Under the pieces are notes generated by a model. That model was not told the origin of the DNA, did not search any database, and worked only from the letters and a program-made list of their open reading frames with translations. From Lamprobacter modestohalophilus (GTDB taxonomy: Bacteria > Pseudomonadota > Gammaproteobacteria > Chromatiales > Chromatiaceae), in NCBI RefSeq assembly GCF_016583905.1, contig NZ_NRRY01000010.1:53972-117971 (forward strand): DNA of 64,000 nucleotides, given 5' to 3'. The number at the start of each line of letters is the position of its first letter. Position 1 is the first letter of the stretch. Made by a program: the position numbers and the translations under genes. Positions 34,225 through 43,615 of this stretch are shown here, one piece after another.

Positions 34225-37101
34225 TTAGACGATTGTCCAGCGTATGGAAAAAAGGCGCTGTATCGCGGTGTGCTGTTGTAGGCGCTGCTCGAGTGCGTCG
34301 ATCAAGGTATCGCGCTTCTCGATGATCTCGTCTTCAACGTCGAAGATAGCCTGGCGCTGCCTGCGCTGATCACGCTCAACTTCGCGAATGCGGACTTGCA
34401 GTTTGTGCTGCTCGTTCGTTGATGTTGCTTGGCGGGATTCGCGCTTGAGGGCGCGCAGCTTGGCCTTGGTGTCATGAAGAGCCTGCTCGGCCGCGAGGAT
34501 CTTGTCCTCGGCCCATTTCTCCAGCTTCTCGCGCTCGTCTTGGAAGAACCGGTTGTTGGCCTCGACGATGCGGCTGATGGCGGCCTCACAGTGACGTTGG
34601 GCGTTCGCGTTCAGCTCGATCGGTGGCTCAATGCCCGTCGACGGGGTTGGGGCACGATCCGCTTGGCAGAGGAACAGTTTCTCGCAGGTTTCCTGGTCGA
34701 GGGATCTACCATCATCCGATAAAGCGGTGAAGATCAGGTGCTCCTCCAGCTGCAGGGTCTCGACGGCCAGTAGATCGAGGGTCAGCCAGCCGCGCTCGCC
34801 CTTGAGGGCCTCGACGATCGAGAGCCTGGTTGGGTGATGGGTGATGTCGAACCGGAGCTCGGCGAGCGGCGTCTCAGCGGTTTTTCCAGCGTCCAGCACG
34901 CGCTCACCGAGTGGGTGCGTCAACCGATAAATATGCTCTGATCCAACAACTGCGGTGTTCGAGACATCCCGCACGAGCCGATAACGTCCGCCCGGGATGG
35001 ACGAAGCTGGTGGGTTGTGTAGTGTGAAGCGCGGTGCCTCGGTGTCGAAAGCGGCATGGTCGGCCAGCACGAAACGCGTCAGCGTCCAGAATAGTCGGCC
35101 GACGTGATCGAGCCGTTCGCGCGCGCGGTCAAGCTGGATGCGTAGCAGATCGTGAATGTCTTCGTCGAAGTGCTCGATCAGCAACTGCTGGGTCTCGTCC
35201 ATACGCGTGGCGATGTCGGCCTCGAGATCCTGTTGCAGCTTGGTGAAGGCTTGTTGAATCTCGGCTTCGGTGCGGCAGGACTGGACGATGTCAAGAATTC
35301 GCTTCTCAAAGTCGATGCCGCTTTCAATGCGGCCAAGCACTTCGTCGGAGGCGCCGAAGATCCCATCGAATAGGCGGAACTTGTCCGTCAGCAACTCCAG
35401 CACGCGCTGATCGGCGTGATTGCGGGTGTTGACGAAGTTGACCACGACAACATCGTGCTTTTGGCCGTAGCGATGACAGCGGCCGATGCGCTGTTCGATG
35501 CGCTGAGGATTCCAGGGGAGGTCGTAGTTGACGACGAGGGAGCAGAATTGCAGGTTGACGCCTTCGGCCGCAGCCTCAGTGGCGATCATGATCTCGGCGG
35601 TGTCGCGAAAGTGGTCGATGAGCGCGGTGCGGCGGTCGACGGGCTTGGAGCCGGTGACCTTGTCGGCACCCTGGTTTGCGGCGAGCCAGTCTTGGTAGAT
35701 GGCAGTGGACTCGGGATCAGTGTTTGAGCCGTTGAAGGTGACGAGCTTACCTGCAAAGCCGTTGGCGCTCAGGAACTGGCGCAGATAGGCCTGCGTGCGG
35801 CGCGACTCGGTAAAGATGAGTGCTTTGCGCGCGGCGCCGGTTTCGGCCATGGAGCTGAAGCCGGTCTCAAGGGCGGTGAGCAGCTGGGTGGTCTTGCCGT
35901 CGGTTTTGATCGCTTTGGCCCAGTCGATATATTGAGCAAGCTCGGCGATCTCGGTCTCGAGACGTTCGCGCTCGAGGGCCTCTGCGTTGTTGGAACCCGC
36001 GTCCTCGGCCTCTTCGGACTCCTCTTCCATGGCCTCGCGATAGTCGTCATCGAGATCATCTTCGTCGATCAGTGCGTCGATGATGTTTTCGTCGGCCTGC
36101 TGCCCCTCGCGCAAGGCGACCAAGCGCTTGTGCATGCGCTCAAGCGTTCCGGCAACCGCAGTTGAGCTGGAGGCGAGGAGCTTGCGCAGGATCAGCGTTG
36201 TCAGGTGACGCTGGCTGCTGGGGAGCGCGAAGGCATCATCACGCAGCATGTAGGCGGACACGGCTTCATAGAGGCGCTGCTCGTCTTCGCTCGGCGTGAA
36301 CGGTTGTGTGATTGCACGGCGCGCTGTGTAGCGGACGTATTCCAGAACCTGCTTGCGCAGGGTGCGCTTAACGAAGCCGGTGAGCCGCGCCCGCAGCTCG
36401 GGGAGGTCGGCGCCGGCCTGCATGTACTGCTTGCGGAAGGCTTTGTCGTCACCGAAAAGGTGTTCGTCGATGAGGCTGGACAGCCCAAAGAGCTCCATCA
36501 AGCTGTTCTGCAGGGGGGTTGCGGTCAGCAGCAGCTTGCGCCGGCCATCGAAGGTCCGTCTTAGAGTCTTCCCCATGCGATTGCTGGGTTGATGGGCATT
36601 GCGCAGCTTGTGCGCTTCGTCCATGACGACCAGATCCCAGGCTACCGCGCGCAGGTCGTCTTCGACGCGATTGGCGTAGTGATAGGAGAGCATGACGACG
36701 GCGCGCTGCTCGAAGGGCCGATGGGTTCCCTCCTTGCGAAGCTTGCGAACGGCTTGGGCGTCTAGGACCAGGGTCGGTAGGTTGAACTTTTCGGACAGCT
36801 CGGCGGCCCATTGACGGCGCAGCGAGGCCGGGCAAATCACGATCAAGCGCCGTTTGCGCTCAGCCCAGTATTGACAGAGTACAAGCCCGGCTTCGATGGT
36901 CTTGCCGAGTCCCACCTCATCAGCGAGGACGACGCCTTTGGAGAGTGGCGAGCGCAACGCGAACAGCGCCGCTTCGATCTGGTGCGGATTGAGATCAACA
37001 CTGGCATCGAACAGCGACGTGGAGAGGCGGTCCACGTCACCGCCGGCGGCTTGGCGGGTCAACTCGTGGGCGTAGTATTTGGCGTGGTAGGCCGTCGTCA
37101 T
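34225..37101 (-). CDS. SNF2/RapA-like helicase
   Basis: A 958-residue ATPase. Walker A is DEVGLGKTIEAGL near residue 61 and Walker B is MDEAHKLRN near 153. The second helicase lobe has NYDLPWNPQRIEQRIGRCHRYGQ, typical of SNF2 proteins. A long coiled coil follows in the last 150 residues. Such helicases sit beside Mod and Res in a common variant of type III loci, where they may remodel DNA or evict proteins; this is inference from gene order. The start codon overlaps the stop of the truncated GIY-YIG frame (ATGA). Confidence 0.9.
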   Translation of the reverse strand: MTTAYHAKYYAHELTRQAAGGDVDRLSTSLFDASVDLNPHQIEAALFALRSPLSKGVVLADEVGLGKTIEAGLVLCQYWAERKRRLIVICPASLRRQWAAELSEKFNLPTLVLDAQAVRKLRKEGTHRPFEQRAVVMLSYHYANRVEDDLRAVAWDLVVMDEAHKLRNAHQPSNRMGKTLRRTFDGRRKLLLTATPLQNSLMELFGLSSLIDEHLFGDDKAFRKQYMQAGADLPELRARLTGFVKRTLRKQVLEYVRYTARRAITQPFTPSEDEQRLYEAVSAYMLRDDAFALPSSQRHLTTLILRKLLASSSTAVAGTLERMHKRLVALREGQQADENIIDALIDEDDLDDDYREAMEEESEEAEDAGSNNAEALERERLETEIAELAQYIDWAKAIKTDGKTTQLLTALETGFSSMAETGAARKALIFTESRRTQAYLRQFLSANGFAGKLVTFNGSNTDPESTAIYQDWLAANQGADKVTGSKPVDRRTALIDHFRDTAEIMIATEAAAEGVNLQFCSLVVNYDLPWNPQRIEQRIGRCHRYGQKHDVVVVNFVNTRNHADQRVLELLTDKFRLFDGIFGASDEVLGRIESGIDFEKRILDIVQSCRTEAEIQQAFTKLQQDLEADIATRMDETQQLLIEHFDEDIHDLLRIQLDRARERLDHVGRLFWTLTRFVLADHAAFDTEAPRFTLHNPPASSIPGGRYRLVRDVSNTAVVGSEHIYRLTHPLGERVLDAGKTAETPLAELRFDITHHPTRLSIVEALKGERGWLTLDLLAVETLQLEEHLIFTALSDDGRSLDQETCEKLFLCQADRAPTPSTGIEPPIELNANAQRHCEAAISRIVEANNRFFQDEREKLEKWAEDKILAAEQALHDTKAKLRALKRESRQATSTNEQHKLQVRIREVERDQRRQRQAIFDVEDEIIEKRDTLIDALEQRLQQHTAIQRLFSIRWTIV

Positions 37102-37295
37102 GGCGTGCTGCAGGCGACGGGCGGTCCCGGCCTTACCGACTGCGATCTAAGGACCGATGAACAAGGATTCAGCAGTTCGGTGCGTGGACCGGTCAGGACG
37201 TGGCCGGTCCAGTTCATGATCTCGGCGGTGATCAGACCGGTGGATTTGCCCTCGACGAGGAACAGGCGGACGCTGCGGCCGATGGCGTCGGTCAT
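37098..37295 (-). pseudogene. GIY-YIG nuclease remnant
   Basis: The 65-codon frame begins TDAIGRSVRLFLVEGKSTG and goes on to LITAEIMNWTGHVLTGPRTEL. This is the usual N-terminus of a GIY-YIG nuclease family found beside SNF2 and type III genes. After GPRTELLN the sequence becomes unrelated and stops, and the nuclease domain is missing. Its start overlaps the preceding small frame by one base (TGATG) and its stop overlaps the SNF2 start, so translation coupling has survived although the protein has not. Confidence 0.75.
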
Positions 37296-37498
37296 CAGGC
37301 TGCGCTCCGTTGCAGATAGACGCGCTGCAACAAGCAGCCGAGCATGACATCACTTATGTCGGTCTTTGTCCTTGCGATCCTAACCATCAAGCCATGTTCC
37401 TGAATCAGTTCTCCTTGAGCCAAGGCGGCACTTGAAGTCTGCAGCCAGTATAACGCGTGCCCACCACTGTAGGTGTTAGCGCTGCACAGGGATAGCAT
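37295..37498 (-). CDS. Small protein coupled to restriction genes
   Basis: A 67-residue protein, MLSLCSANTYSGGHALYW and then LQTSSAALAQGELIQEHGL, ending in a basic helix. The TGATG overlap with the next frame and the 17-base gap after the HNH gene show an operon layout. No family is recognised. It could be a whole small protein or the end of a longer gene lost by recombination. Confidence 0.45.
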   Translation of the reverse strand: MLSLCSANTYSGGHALYWLQTSSAALAQGELIQEHGLMVRIARTKTDISDVMLGCLLQRVYLQRSAA

Positions 37499-37514
37499 TT
37501 CAGCGAGCGCTTGC

Positions 37515-38438
37515 TCAGACTCCCAAAAACTCCCCAAACCGCACTTCCAACGCCTCCCGGTCCGGCCGATCCTCCAGATGCCGAGGCAACCGGATACGCT
37601 GCCCGTTGTATCCCTTGATCGCCTGCTCCAGCGTCGGTCCATCGTGCTGCTCAAGCACCGCATCAGCGATATGGACCTTCCCGTCCGGATCGATCCCCAG
37701 CAGGTTGTGATCGTAGGCGGTGTGATGCAGCGCTGATAGACAGAGCCCGTTACTGACCTCGGGCCGGCCGCGCTCGTCGCGATCCGGGATGATGTGCGCC
37801 GCCTCCAGCAGCCCCAGCACCGGCAGCCCCGTAATCGCACAGCGCCGCTCATAGGCGCCGAGCACCAGCTCCCGAAACTCTGCCTGATGCAGCCGGACCT
37901 TGGCCTCCACCGTCGAGTACCGGCGATCGATCGGCATCGCCAATACTGGGTCATCTGCTGGCTTTGTCGGCCTCGCAAGCTCACGAGCATTGCCGACTGC
38001 CACAGTGCAGCGCAGTGCTTGCGCATCCCAGTCAGTGAGGTAGCAGGGAAACAGGATCTCGTAGACGCCTGGTACTAAGCCGTAGAAGTACAGGAAAGGC
38101 GTCTGGTCCTCGAACGCTTGGCGCAAGGCGGTGTTGTCGCGGTTGCCGGGGTCCGTGCCCTGGAAGGCATAGCTGAAGTCTCCGTCATCGCCCAGCGCGT
38201 CGTCGTAGCGGGCGGTGCGGCCTTGCTTGGGCTTGGTGGTCTTGATGCTGAGGATGCCACGCTGCATCTGCGCCGGGCGGTGGATACCGCGCGGTGTGCT
38301 GCCGAGAAAGACCTGCTCGCCCTCAAAGCGGAATCCCGGCTGAATCGCCGCCCAAGGCACGGCGCCCGTATGCACCTTCAGCAATTGTCCGCAGTGATGG
38401 AAGGCGGTTAAGCGGATCTGTTGGTCACGCTCGTTCAT
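37515..38438 (-). CDS. HNH endonuclease
   Basis: A 307-residue protein with a C-terminal HNH nuclease: CAITGLPVLGLLEAAHIIP, then SNGLCLSALHHTAYDHNLLG. The N-terminal 180 residues form an unfamiliar domain (FRFEGEQVFLGSTPRGI and later PFLYFYGLVPGVYEILFPCY), probably a recognition module, as in type IV-like restriction enzymes. I start at the ATG at 38438, which overlaps the stop of the small frame at 38435-38563. It stands first in the run toward the SNF2 and type III genes and is likely part of that restriction island. Confidence 0.85.
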   Translation of the reverse strand: MNERDQQIRLTAFHHCGQLLKVHTGAVPWAAIQPGFRFEGEQVFLGSTPRGIHRPAQMQRGILSIKTTKPKQGRTARYDDALGDDGDFSYAFQGTDPGNRDNTALRQAFEDQTPFLYFYGLVPGVYEILFPCYLTDWDAQALRCTVAVGNARELARPTKPADDPVLAMPIDRRYSTVEAKVRLHQAEFRELVLGAYERRCAITGLPVLGLLEAAHIIPDRDERGRPEVSNGLCLSALHHTAYDHNLLGIDPDGKVHIADAVLEQHDGPTLEQAIKGYNGQRIRLPRHLEDRPDREALEVRFGEFLGV

Positions 38439-38563
38439 GGAATCACATCCGCCCACACAGCCACCGCCGCTTGTAACAGCGCCATGTCTTCTTCGCTGTG
38501 GATCTCGGCGTGGTCCATAAGCAGATAGAGATCCAGATCCAGCGAGCCGGTCCCGGCTCCCAT
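38435..38563 (-). pseudogene. Truncated small frame upstream of HNH gene
   Basis: A 42-codon frame, MGAGTGSLDLDLYLLMDHAE and then IHSEEDMALLQAAVAVWADVIP, whose stop overlaps the HNH start (ATGA). It looks like the C-terminal end of a longer protein: the composition is protein-like, but the frame begins at the junction with the EndA remnant. I infer that its 5' part was lost when the EndA fragment joined here. Confidence 0.45.
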
Positions 38564-38690
38564 GCGCTGCGGCGGGGTGATATCGCGCGGATCATGCTGT
38601 ACATGCGCGATACCTATGGGTTTCGGTTGTCGCGGCAGGATACGCGGTTGTTTGCGGCTTGGGATCGGCTTGATCCGGTGGATGCTTAGG
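38564..38690 (+). pseudogene. Endonuclease I gene remnant
   Basis: The frame reads LRRGDIARIMLYMRDTYGFR, then LSRQDTRLFAAWDRLDPVDA and a TAG. The gene at 13376-14545 has LRGDIARTMLYMADTYGFR, then LSRQDQQLYRAWNNSDPPDAW. The match covers only the C-terminal portion and the catalytic His-Me part is absent. It lies between a restriction island and the next gene and marks a former junction. Confidence 0.85.
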
Positions 38691-38814
38691 AGCGGCAGGG
38701 GCGGATTGGCGGATTGTGCGGCTGCAGGGGGTGAAGAATTCGTATGTGACGAGATAACGGGATTTGTAGTTTAACGATTTGTTGGGCGGCAACACGGCTG
38801 AACACCAATTATTT

Positions 38815-39852
38815 CTACTCGCCATTATCCACCGGCGATGGGACAAGAAAGTCGGAACTAACCCAGCCGGGAATTGGATTGGATTCTTCAACGTAAGCCA
38901 AACCTGCTGACCACCCATCTCGTTCACGAGTGATTAAAAAGCGGCTGCCCGGCGGTAGCAAGAGGATGTCATCGTTCTCCTGCGATGGCCCGGTACGCAG
39001 GTAAACCTTGGTAGTAGTCAGAGCTTCAACTAATTCATACCCCTCAGACAAGTCGACGTGCAGCGCCGACACAGACTGCTGTTGCTCGGCCAATTGAACA
39101 ACGGCTGCCTCAACTCGGTTTAGCTGATCCGGGTCGATGCTGCTTGTGCTGTTGAGTGCAATCCAGAGAATTACAATTTTGTATATGCGATCAAATATAA
39201 GCGCATCGAGAATCTTCAGCCCCACAATGATCCTGGCACGATCAAATGTCGGCTCTCGCGCAGCTCCACTTTCCTCTACTGGAATGTCTGCTTCTTGAAA
39301 CGTTTCCTCCAGCAAATCTAAGTGTTGCCGCAACGGATCGAGCTTTTGCATCAGGGCATCGACGTTTAGCCCCAGCAACGAATCAACATCGATGTTCCGC
39401 GCGAAATTTATCGCTTCTTTTATTGAATCCTGGATTGCACTGTAGGGCTCGAAATAATCCTGAATTGCGCTCGCCTGTGAAGTTATCAGCAAGCTCTCTT
39501 GTTCTAAATACCTTTGAACCGCCCGGTCGGTGATTCCAAAATGTTCAAGCTGCTCTGGCCATACCCCACGAGCTTGATCGATCAAACTTTGTTGATTCTC
39601 TATATCTCGACGGACCTGGTCGAGTGCTGATGCGCCAAATCCGTTTGCAGCATCGATTGCCGCTTGGACGGCTGACGAATTAGCGGCGTCCGTAAAAATT
39701 GATTTCGAAATCTGATCCTCATATCGCCGAATAGGATCTAAGTCAGCTAACAAGTTTCGAACTGCGCCGACGCCAAAAGCGTCGTTTACCAATCTATCTA
39801 TGCGTCTTTGTTCTTCCAGAAATTTCCGGAAGTAATCATCGTCGTAACTCAC
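38815..39852 (-). CDS. Hypothetical protein with SH3-like C-terminus
   Basis: A 345-residue acidic, mostly helical protein that ends in a bacterial SH3-type domain (about 280-340): TKVYLRTGPSQENDDILLLP, then GSRFLITRERDGW and IPGWVSSDFL. A hydrophobic stretch near residues 219-238 may cross the membrane. The GTG at 39852 has GGGAGG five bases before it. The sequence is more AT-rich than the window average. It follows the ParA locus on the same strand after 140 bases. Function unknown. Confidence 0.72.
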   Translation of the reverse strand: MSYDDDYFRKFLEEQRRIDRLVNDAFGVGAVRNLLADLDPIRRYEDQISKSIFTDAANSSAVQAAIDAANGFGASALDQVRRDIENQQSLIDQARGVWPEQLEHFGITDRAVQRYLEQESLLITSQASAIQDYFEPYSAIQDSIKEAINFARNIDVDSLLGLNVDALMQKLDPLRQHLDLLEETFQEADIPVEESGAAREPTFDRARIIVGLKILDALIFDRIYKIVILWIALNSTSSIDPDQLNRVEAAVVQLAEQQQSVSALHVDLSEGYELVEALTTTKVYLRTGPSQENDDILLLPPGSRFLITRERDGWSAGLAYVEESNPIPGWVSSDFLVPSPVDNGE

Positions 39853-39992
39853 ACTTGCCTCCCAGAACGTAACTCAACTAGAGCGATTATCTCATGTAGC
39901 CTAAAATGATCAGGCGGCACTTGCTCGCATTGCCGCCCAACGTTAAGCACAGCTCGGCAGCATGCGCTCGGGCTGGTGCAGTCGTTAGAGAA

Positions 39993-40481
39993 TTATTCGC
40001 TACTGCCTTCAATAAGCTGCCTTGAGAGCTGAGAAAATGCTGATTCCCCGCTTCCTGGTGACTCACTGAGGATACCTTCAAGTTGGTTCCGCTCGAAACC
40101 CAGCAGCGCAGTGAACAAGCGTTTAGCGCTTGATTCTCGCGTGGGCATTGATCCACTGATGCCGCTTTTCTCCGCAAAGCGCTTTACATCTTTCAGTTCA
40201 GGGAGAAATCGCTTGTTTTCGTACTTCGCAGCAAGCTCGATCAAAAGGTCCCTATTTGGTGATTCGGCGGCTAGCTCTTCCACCGTTTCCGAAATGCTTT
40301 TCTTTGCTGGCTTTGTAGTCTTGGCTGTATGCTTTTTCTCCCGTAGTGAGGTGACCTTTCTCTGAATCTCCTCCAGAGGTTTACTTTGAGCTTCCGCAAG
40401 CGCCCTAAGAACTTGATCTTCTGAATACCTCAGAAGTAGAAGCTGCATTTCAAGCTCTAGAAGTTCAGTCTTCATCGTCAT
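39993..40481 (-). CDS. Partner protein of ParA-like ATPase
   Basis: A 162-residue charged, helical protein. A short N-terminal helix (LLELEMQLLLLRYSEDQVLR) is followed by a lysine-rich linker (EKKHTAKTTKPAKK) and a second helical part. It overlaps the end of the ParA-like gene by 17 bases and so is made with it. No ParB domain or HTH is recognised. By position it is a candidate partner of the ATPase, in the same way that small proteins follow ParA-like ATPases that position cargo other than plasmids. Confidence 0.65.
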   Translation of the reverse strand: MTMKTELLELEMQLLLLRYSEDQVLRALAEAQSKPLEEIQRKVTSLREKKHTAKTTKPAKKSISETVEELAAESPNRDLLIELAAKYENKRFLPELKDVKRFAEKSGISGSMPTRESSAKRLFTALLGFERNQLEGILSESPGSGESAFSQLSRQLIEGSSE

Positions 40482-41334
40482 CTGCTGCCTTTAGGCCAAT
40501 GCAATCAAAAAACTCGCCGCAGAATCTCTCCAGTTCGGTAGTGACGCTCCATCGAACGTAACTGGTACTACTGAGTGGCGCCCCTTCTCGTGCTGACTTT
40601 GGGTAGGATGCGGAATAACGAACGTGAGTTTCAAAAATGTGCCAGCCTCTACGCCGCGCTTCCTCTTCCACCTCCTCTATCGACTGCTGCCCTTCAGGTC
40701 CTTCGGAGTAGGCAGATGAATGGTTGAACACTATGCCGCAAATATCTAGGCTGTGGTCGTCATTTTCGAGATTGAACTCATCGACGGAACGCGCCAGAAG
40801 CGGCAAACCGATTGTTGCCATGAATTCGGGCTTAACCGGGACCAAGACGTAGCGGCTAGAAAAATATGCGGCTTCTGTAAGAATCGATTCTGTTGGCGCA
40901 CAATCGATAATAATTAAGTCGTATTCATCAGAAATTTGTGCCAATGCCTTCGCAAGGCGCCTTTCTTATCCTGTTGGATTTTTTAGCGAATGCGATAGTT
41001 CAAGGCGGCTGGGAATCAAATCCAACGACGTATTATGCCAATAGCCGACCTTTTCAATTATTACGCTGTGAATATCAACCTGTTGAGGGGCTGCGTTACC
41101 ATCCGATGCTGGAAAGTACCGATCAAAAACTTGGACAACCGTTGGCTTCTTGTAGCGAAGGTGCTGGACATACTTTTCTGGGCTAAGGAGAGTTTGACTA
41201 AGGTTCGCCTGGGGATCGAGGTCTACGACAAGCGTCCGAAACCCTTTCTTGTCGGCGGCGTGGGCAACCTGGGCAGAAAGCGTTGTCTTGCCGACCCCGC
41301 CCTTCATGTTGATGAAACTGACCGCTATGGCCAT
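40465..41334 (-). pseudogene. ParA-like ATPase with in-frame stop
   Basis: A 289-codon frame of a ParA/MinD-type ATPase. The deviant Walker A is INMKGGVGKTTLS near the N-terminus, the switch region VVDLDPQANLSQTLL follows, and IIIDCAPTES is the Walker B region. A TAA at 40966-40968 interrupts the frame between NPTG and ERRLAKALAQIS, where a lysine codon would be expected; the frame is otherwise continuous. The C-terminal part could restart at the TTG at 40944. It may be a recent nonsense mutation or a sequencing error. The downstream partner overlaps its stop. Confidence 0.85.
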
Positions 41335-41760
41335 AAATTGTCTCCGTTTCCCTTCTCTAGCAGTTAAGTAGACAGAATGTCGGTCGAGTGTGCTAGGCAG
41401 ATTCTGCGCTAAGGGAGAATAGGTGGAATCCGCCTAGCGCTCTCAACGCGTCGACAAAAAAACACACGCCCACACGAAAACCCCGTTACAAACTGCAAAC
41501 GCAGAACGGTTCTCGTCATTGGTGGTAAGTAGAAATCCGATCGGCGCCCACCGATCAGAGATATCGATACGTCCACGGTTGTCGGTGATCCTCCACCAGT
41601 TTCCAGCCCCCTGAGCGCACGCACACCCGTGGCCGAGTTTAGCGCGTATCACTGACAGTGTTAGCAATCTGCTGCCAAACAGGCTATCGGCTCAGCTGAA
41701 CCGTGAACTCGTTCACAAGTTTTGGACTTGCTCGACGCGTTTATCCGGCCTCAGCCAAAC
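41335..41760. other. Intergenic region upstream of ParA locus
   Basis: It contains the likely ParA promoter and leader. Small frames on both strands overlap and lack motifs. I see no gene. Confidence 0.5.
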
Positions 41761-42801
41761 TCACCGCACCCCCAACCGCTCCGCCACATCCTCAAACCCC
41801 GGATCTTCGGCATAGATCGCCGACAACTCCCGTCGGCTATCCCCGCGCCGTCCCACATCCGCATAGGCCAGCGCCCGCTCATAACGGATCTGGCGCAGCA
41901 GCGCCTCGGGCCGATCCTTCTTGCGCCGATAGGCTTGGGTCAGCGTGCTCACCGCCACCTCATCCAACCCCAGCGCCCGCAACGCCCGCGCCTTGTAGAG
42001 CAGCAGCGCGGCATGCACCGGGGTCTCGTTCTCCAGTCCCGCACTCAGCTGCACCACCTGATCAGCGTTCGCGCGTGGGATCGGCTCGACATCGAGCAGC
42101 AGCTCGGCCAGCGCCGCCTTGACCACCACATCCTCCGAGGTCTCGACGAGGATCAGGCGCAGATGCTCGGCGGCCAGCGCGTGCTCATCGCGCAGCTGAT
42201 GCAGCTCGGCCAGGGCCAACCGGGTACCGCGCTCGCGCGGGCCGATGTGGGCGGTGACCTCCGGGGTGACCGAAAAGCTGGTGGTCGCATTGACCTCATA
42301 CTTGGCGTAGAGCTGACCCAAGGTCGCCTGGCGCTGCAGGGCGCTATTCAGCAGTACATGCGCCGCCTCGAGCTCGTGGCGCTTGAGCCGCAGCAGACCG
42401 GCGGTCCAAGCGGCATCGGCCTGCTCAGACGCCGACTCCAGCTGCGCCAGGGCCTCGGTCTCGTCACCACTGTGCAGGGCGCGCAGCCCAGCGACGAAGG
42501 CTTGCTCATCGGCGGGGGTGACCAGACGCTGGAAGAAGCCGAGCGAGAGCCGGTCCTTGACCGCCACCGGCAAGGGGGCGGGAGGCACGGGGGCGTGTGA
42601 TGCCGTGCGATGGGTTTGACCGGGGTTCTGGACGCTGTAGAACAGGCCGGTACCGGGCAGCCCGACGGTAGCGCGGGTGCCGCGTGAGCCGATGGTGTAC
42701 TTGGCGCCGCGGGGTCCCAACGAGAGGGAAGCACCGGATTTGCTCAGGTTCAGGCTCACGCCAGGGAAGAGCTGAACCCGGCGCCAGAAACGAAAGCTCA
42801 T
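41761..42801 (-). CDS. DUF4236 protein with helical repeats
   Basis: A 346-residue protein. The N-terminal DUF4236 domain (about residues 1-60) reads SFRFWRRVQLFPGVSLNLSK, then SGASLSLGPRGAKYTIGSRG. The rest is alpha-helical with TPR-like repeats (ALHSGDETEALAQLESAS, AGLLRLKRHELEAAHVLL). The function of DUF4236 is unknown. Start at the ATG at 42801, which puts DUF4236 first. A remnant of a second gene of this kind lies at 26957-27130. The gene is divergent from the PIN-like gene at 42863. Confidence 0.85.
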   Translation of the reverse strand: MSFRFWRRVQLFPGVSLNLSKSGASLSLGPRGAKYTIGSRGTRATVGLPGTGLFYSVQNPGQTHRTASHAPVPPAPLPVAVKDRLSLGFFQRLVTPADEQAFVAGLRALHSGDETEALAQLESASEQADAAWTAGLLRLKRHELEAAHVLLNSALQRQATLGQLYAKYEVNATTSFSVTPEVTAHIGPRERGTRLALAELHQLRDEHALAAEHLRLILVETSEDVVVKAALAELLLDVEPIPRANADQVVQLSAGLENETPVHAALLLYKARALRALGLDEVAVSTLTQAYRRKKDRPEALLRQIRYERALAYADVGRRGDSRRELSAIYAEDPGFEDVAERLGVR

Positions 42802-42862
42802 GATGGCCTCCTTGTCGATCATCTGAGCCGCCGGTTGGGACAGCCACTCGGAACAAGATGCA

Positions 42863-43279
42863 ATGACAACACATTACCTGATCGACTATGAAAGCATCCA
42901 GCCTAAGCAACTGGAGGGCTGGCTCGCGAACGAGACGAGCATCACGCTGTTCGTTGGTCCCCAACAGCATCGGCTACCGATCGATCTGGTGATGCGGATG
43001 CAGGCGCTCGGCGAGCGCGGTCGCTATGTCAAGATCGAGCGCGCTGGCAAGAATGCGCTCGACTTCCATCTGGCGTTCTACCTCGGCGAACTTGCGGCGG
43101 CTGATCCACAGGCCCGCTACCGCATCCTCTCCAAGGACAGCGGCTTCGACAGCCTGATCGCACATCTGCAAGCGCGCGGTCTCGATGTCGAGCGCCTGCG
43201 GGAGGACCCTGCAGCACGGGATGGCTCACCGGCAGTCGCCGACCTGCCAGCAACGCCAGCCGATGGAGATGAAGGGTGA
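42863..43279 (+). CDS. PIN-like nuclease domain protein
   Basis: A 138-residue protein of the PIN/NYN-like fold. It begins THYLIDYESIQPKQLEGWL, with an acidic residue at the end of the first strand (Asp8 and Glu10). Further acidic residues are Asp67 in NALDFHLAFYLGELA and Asp92 in ILSKDSGFDSL. The layout suits a metal-dependent RNase, but it has not been shown. The C-terminal tail ([20 protein letters not shown]) is low-complexity and overlaps the convergent membrane-protein gene by 54 bases. Confidence 0.78.
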   Translation: MTTHYLIDYESIQPKQLEGWLANETSITLFVGPQQHRLPIDLVMRMQALGERGRYVKIERAGKNALDFHLAFYLGELAAADPQARYRILSKDSGFDSLIAHLQARGLDVERLREDPAARDGSPAVADLPATPADGDEG

Positions 43280-43615
43280 GAGCACCGGCAAGATGATCAG
43301 CGCTTGCCAGGCGTTCAACGACTCGGCCTGATCGGGACCAAAGCCCCAGATCGCCCAGGGCACGCCACCGAGCATCGCCACATAGGGCAGCAACATCAGC
43401 CGCCAGTAGCGCGTTCGCGGAGAGCGCCAGGGTCGAAAGAAGACTACCGCGGCATAGCCCAGCCCCGCCAAGGCCAGTCCCAAGAGTCCAACCAGCCCCT
43501 GCCCGCGCCATAGAAACAACAGCGCCAGGGCAACGATCCACAGGAAACCGCCGGCCCAGCCGAAGAGCCAGCCGAGCTGCTCACCACGCCGGATCGACAT
43601 GCGCGGCTCAGTCAT
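43226..43615 (-). CDS. Small membrane protein
   Basis: A 129-residue integral membrane protein with about four hydrophobic segments ([59 protein letters not shown] and a C-terminal one). No family is recognised. Its start at 43615 overlaps the ihfB stop by eight bases, so the two genes are translated together. The C-terminus overlaps the convergent PIN-like gene. Confidence 0.7.
   Translation of the reverse strand: MTEPRMSIRRGEQLGWLFGWAGGFLWIVALALLFLWRGQGLVGLLGLALAGLGYAAVVFFRPWRSPRTRYWRLMLLPYVAMLGGVPWAIWGFGPDQAESLNAWQALIILPVLSPFISIGWRCWQVGDCR

Noticed and set aside
37499..38026. Long minus-strand frame extending the 67-residue frame upstream
   Set aside because: It runs out of frame across the HNH gene, whose motifs prove the other frame; only the part after the HNH stop is kept.
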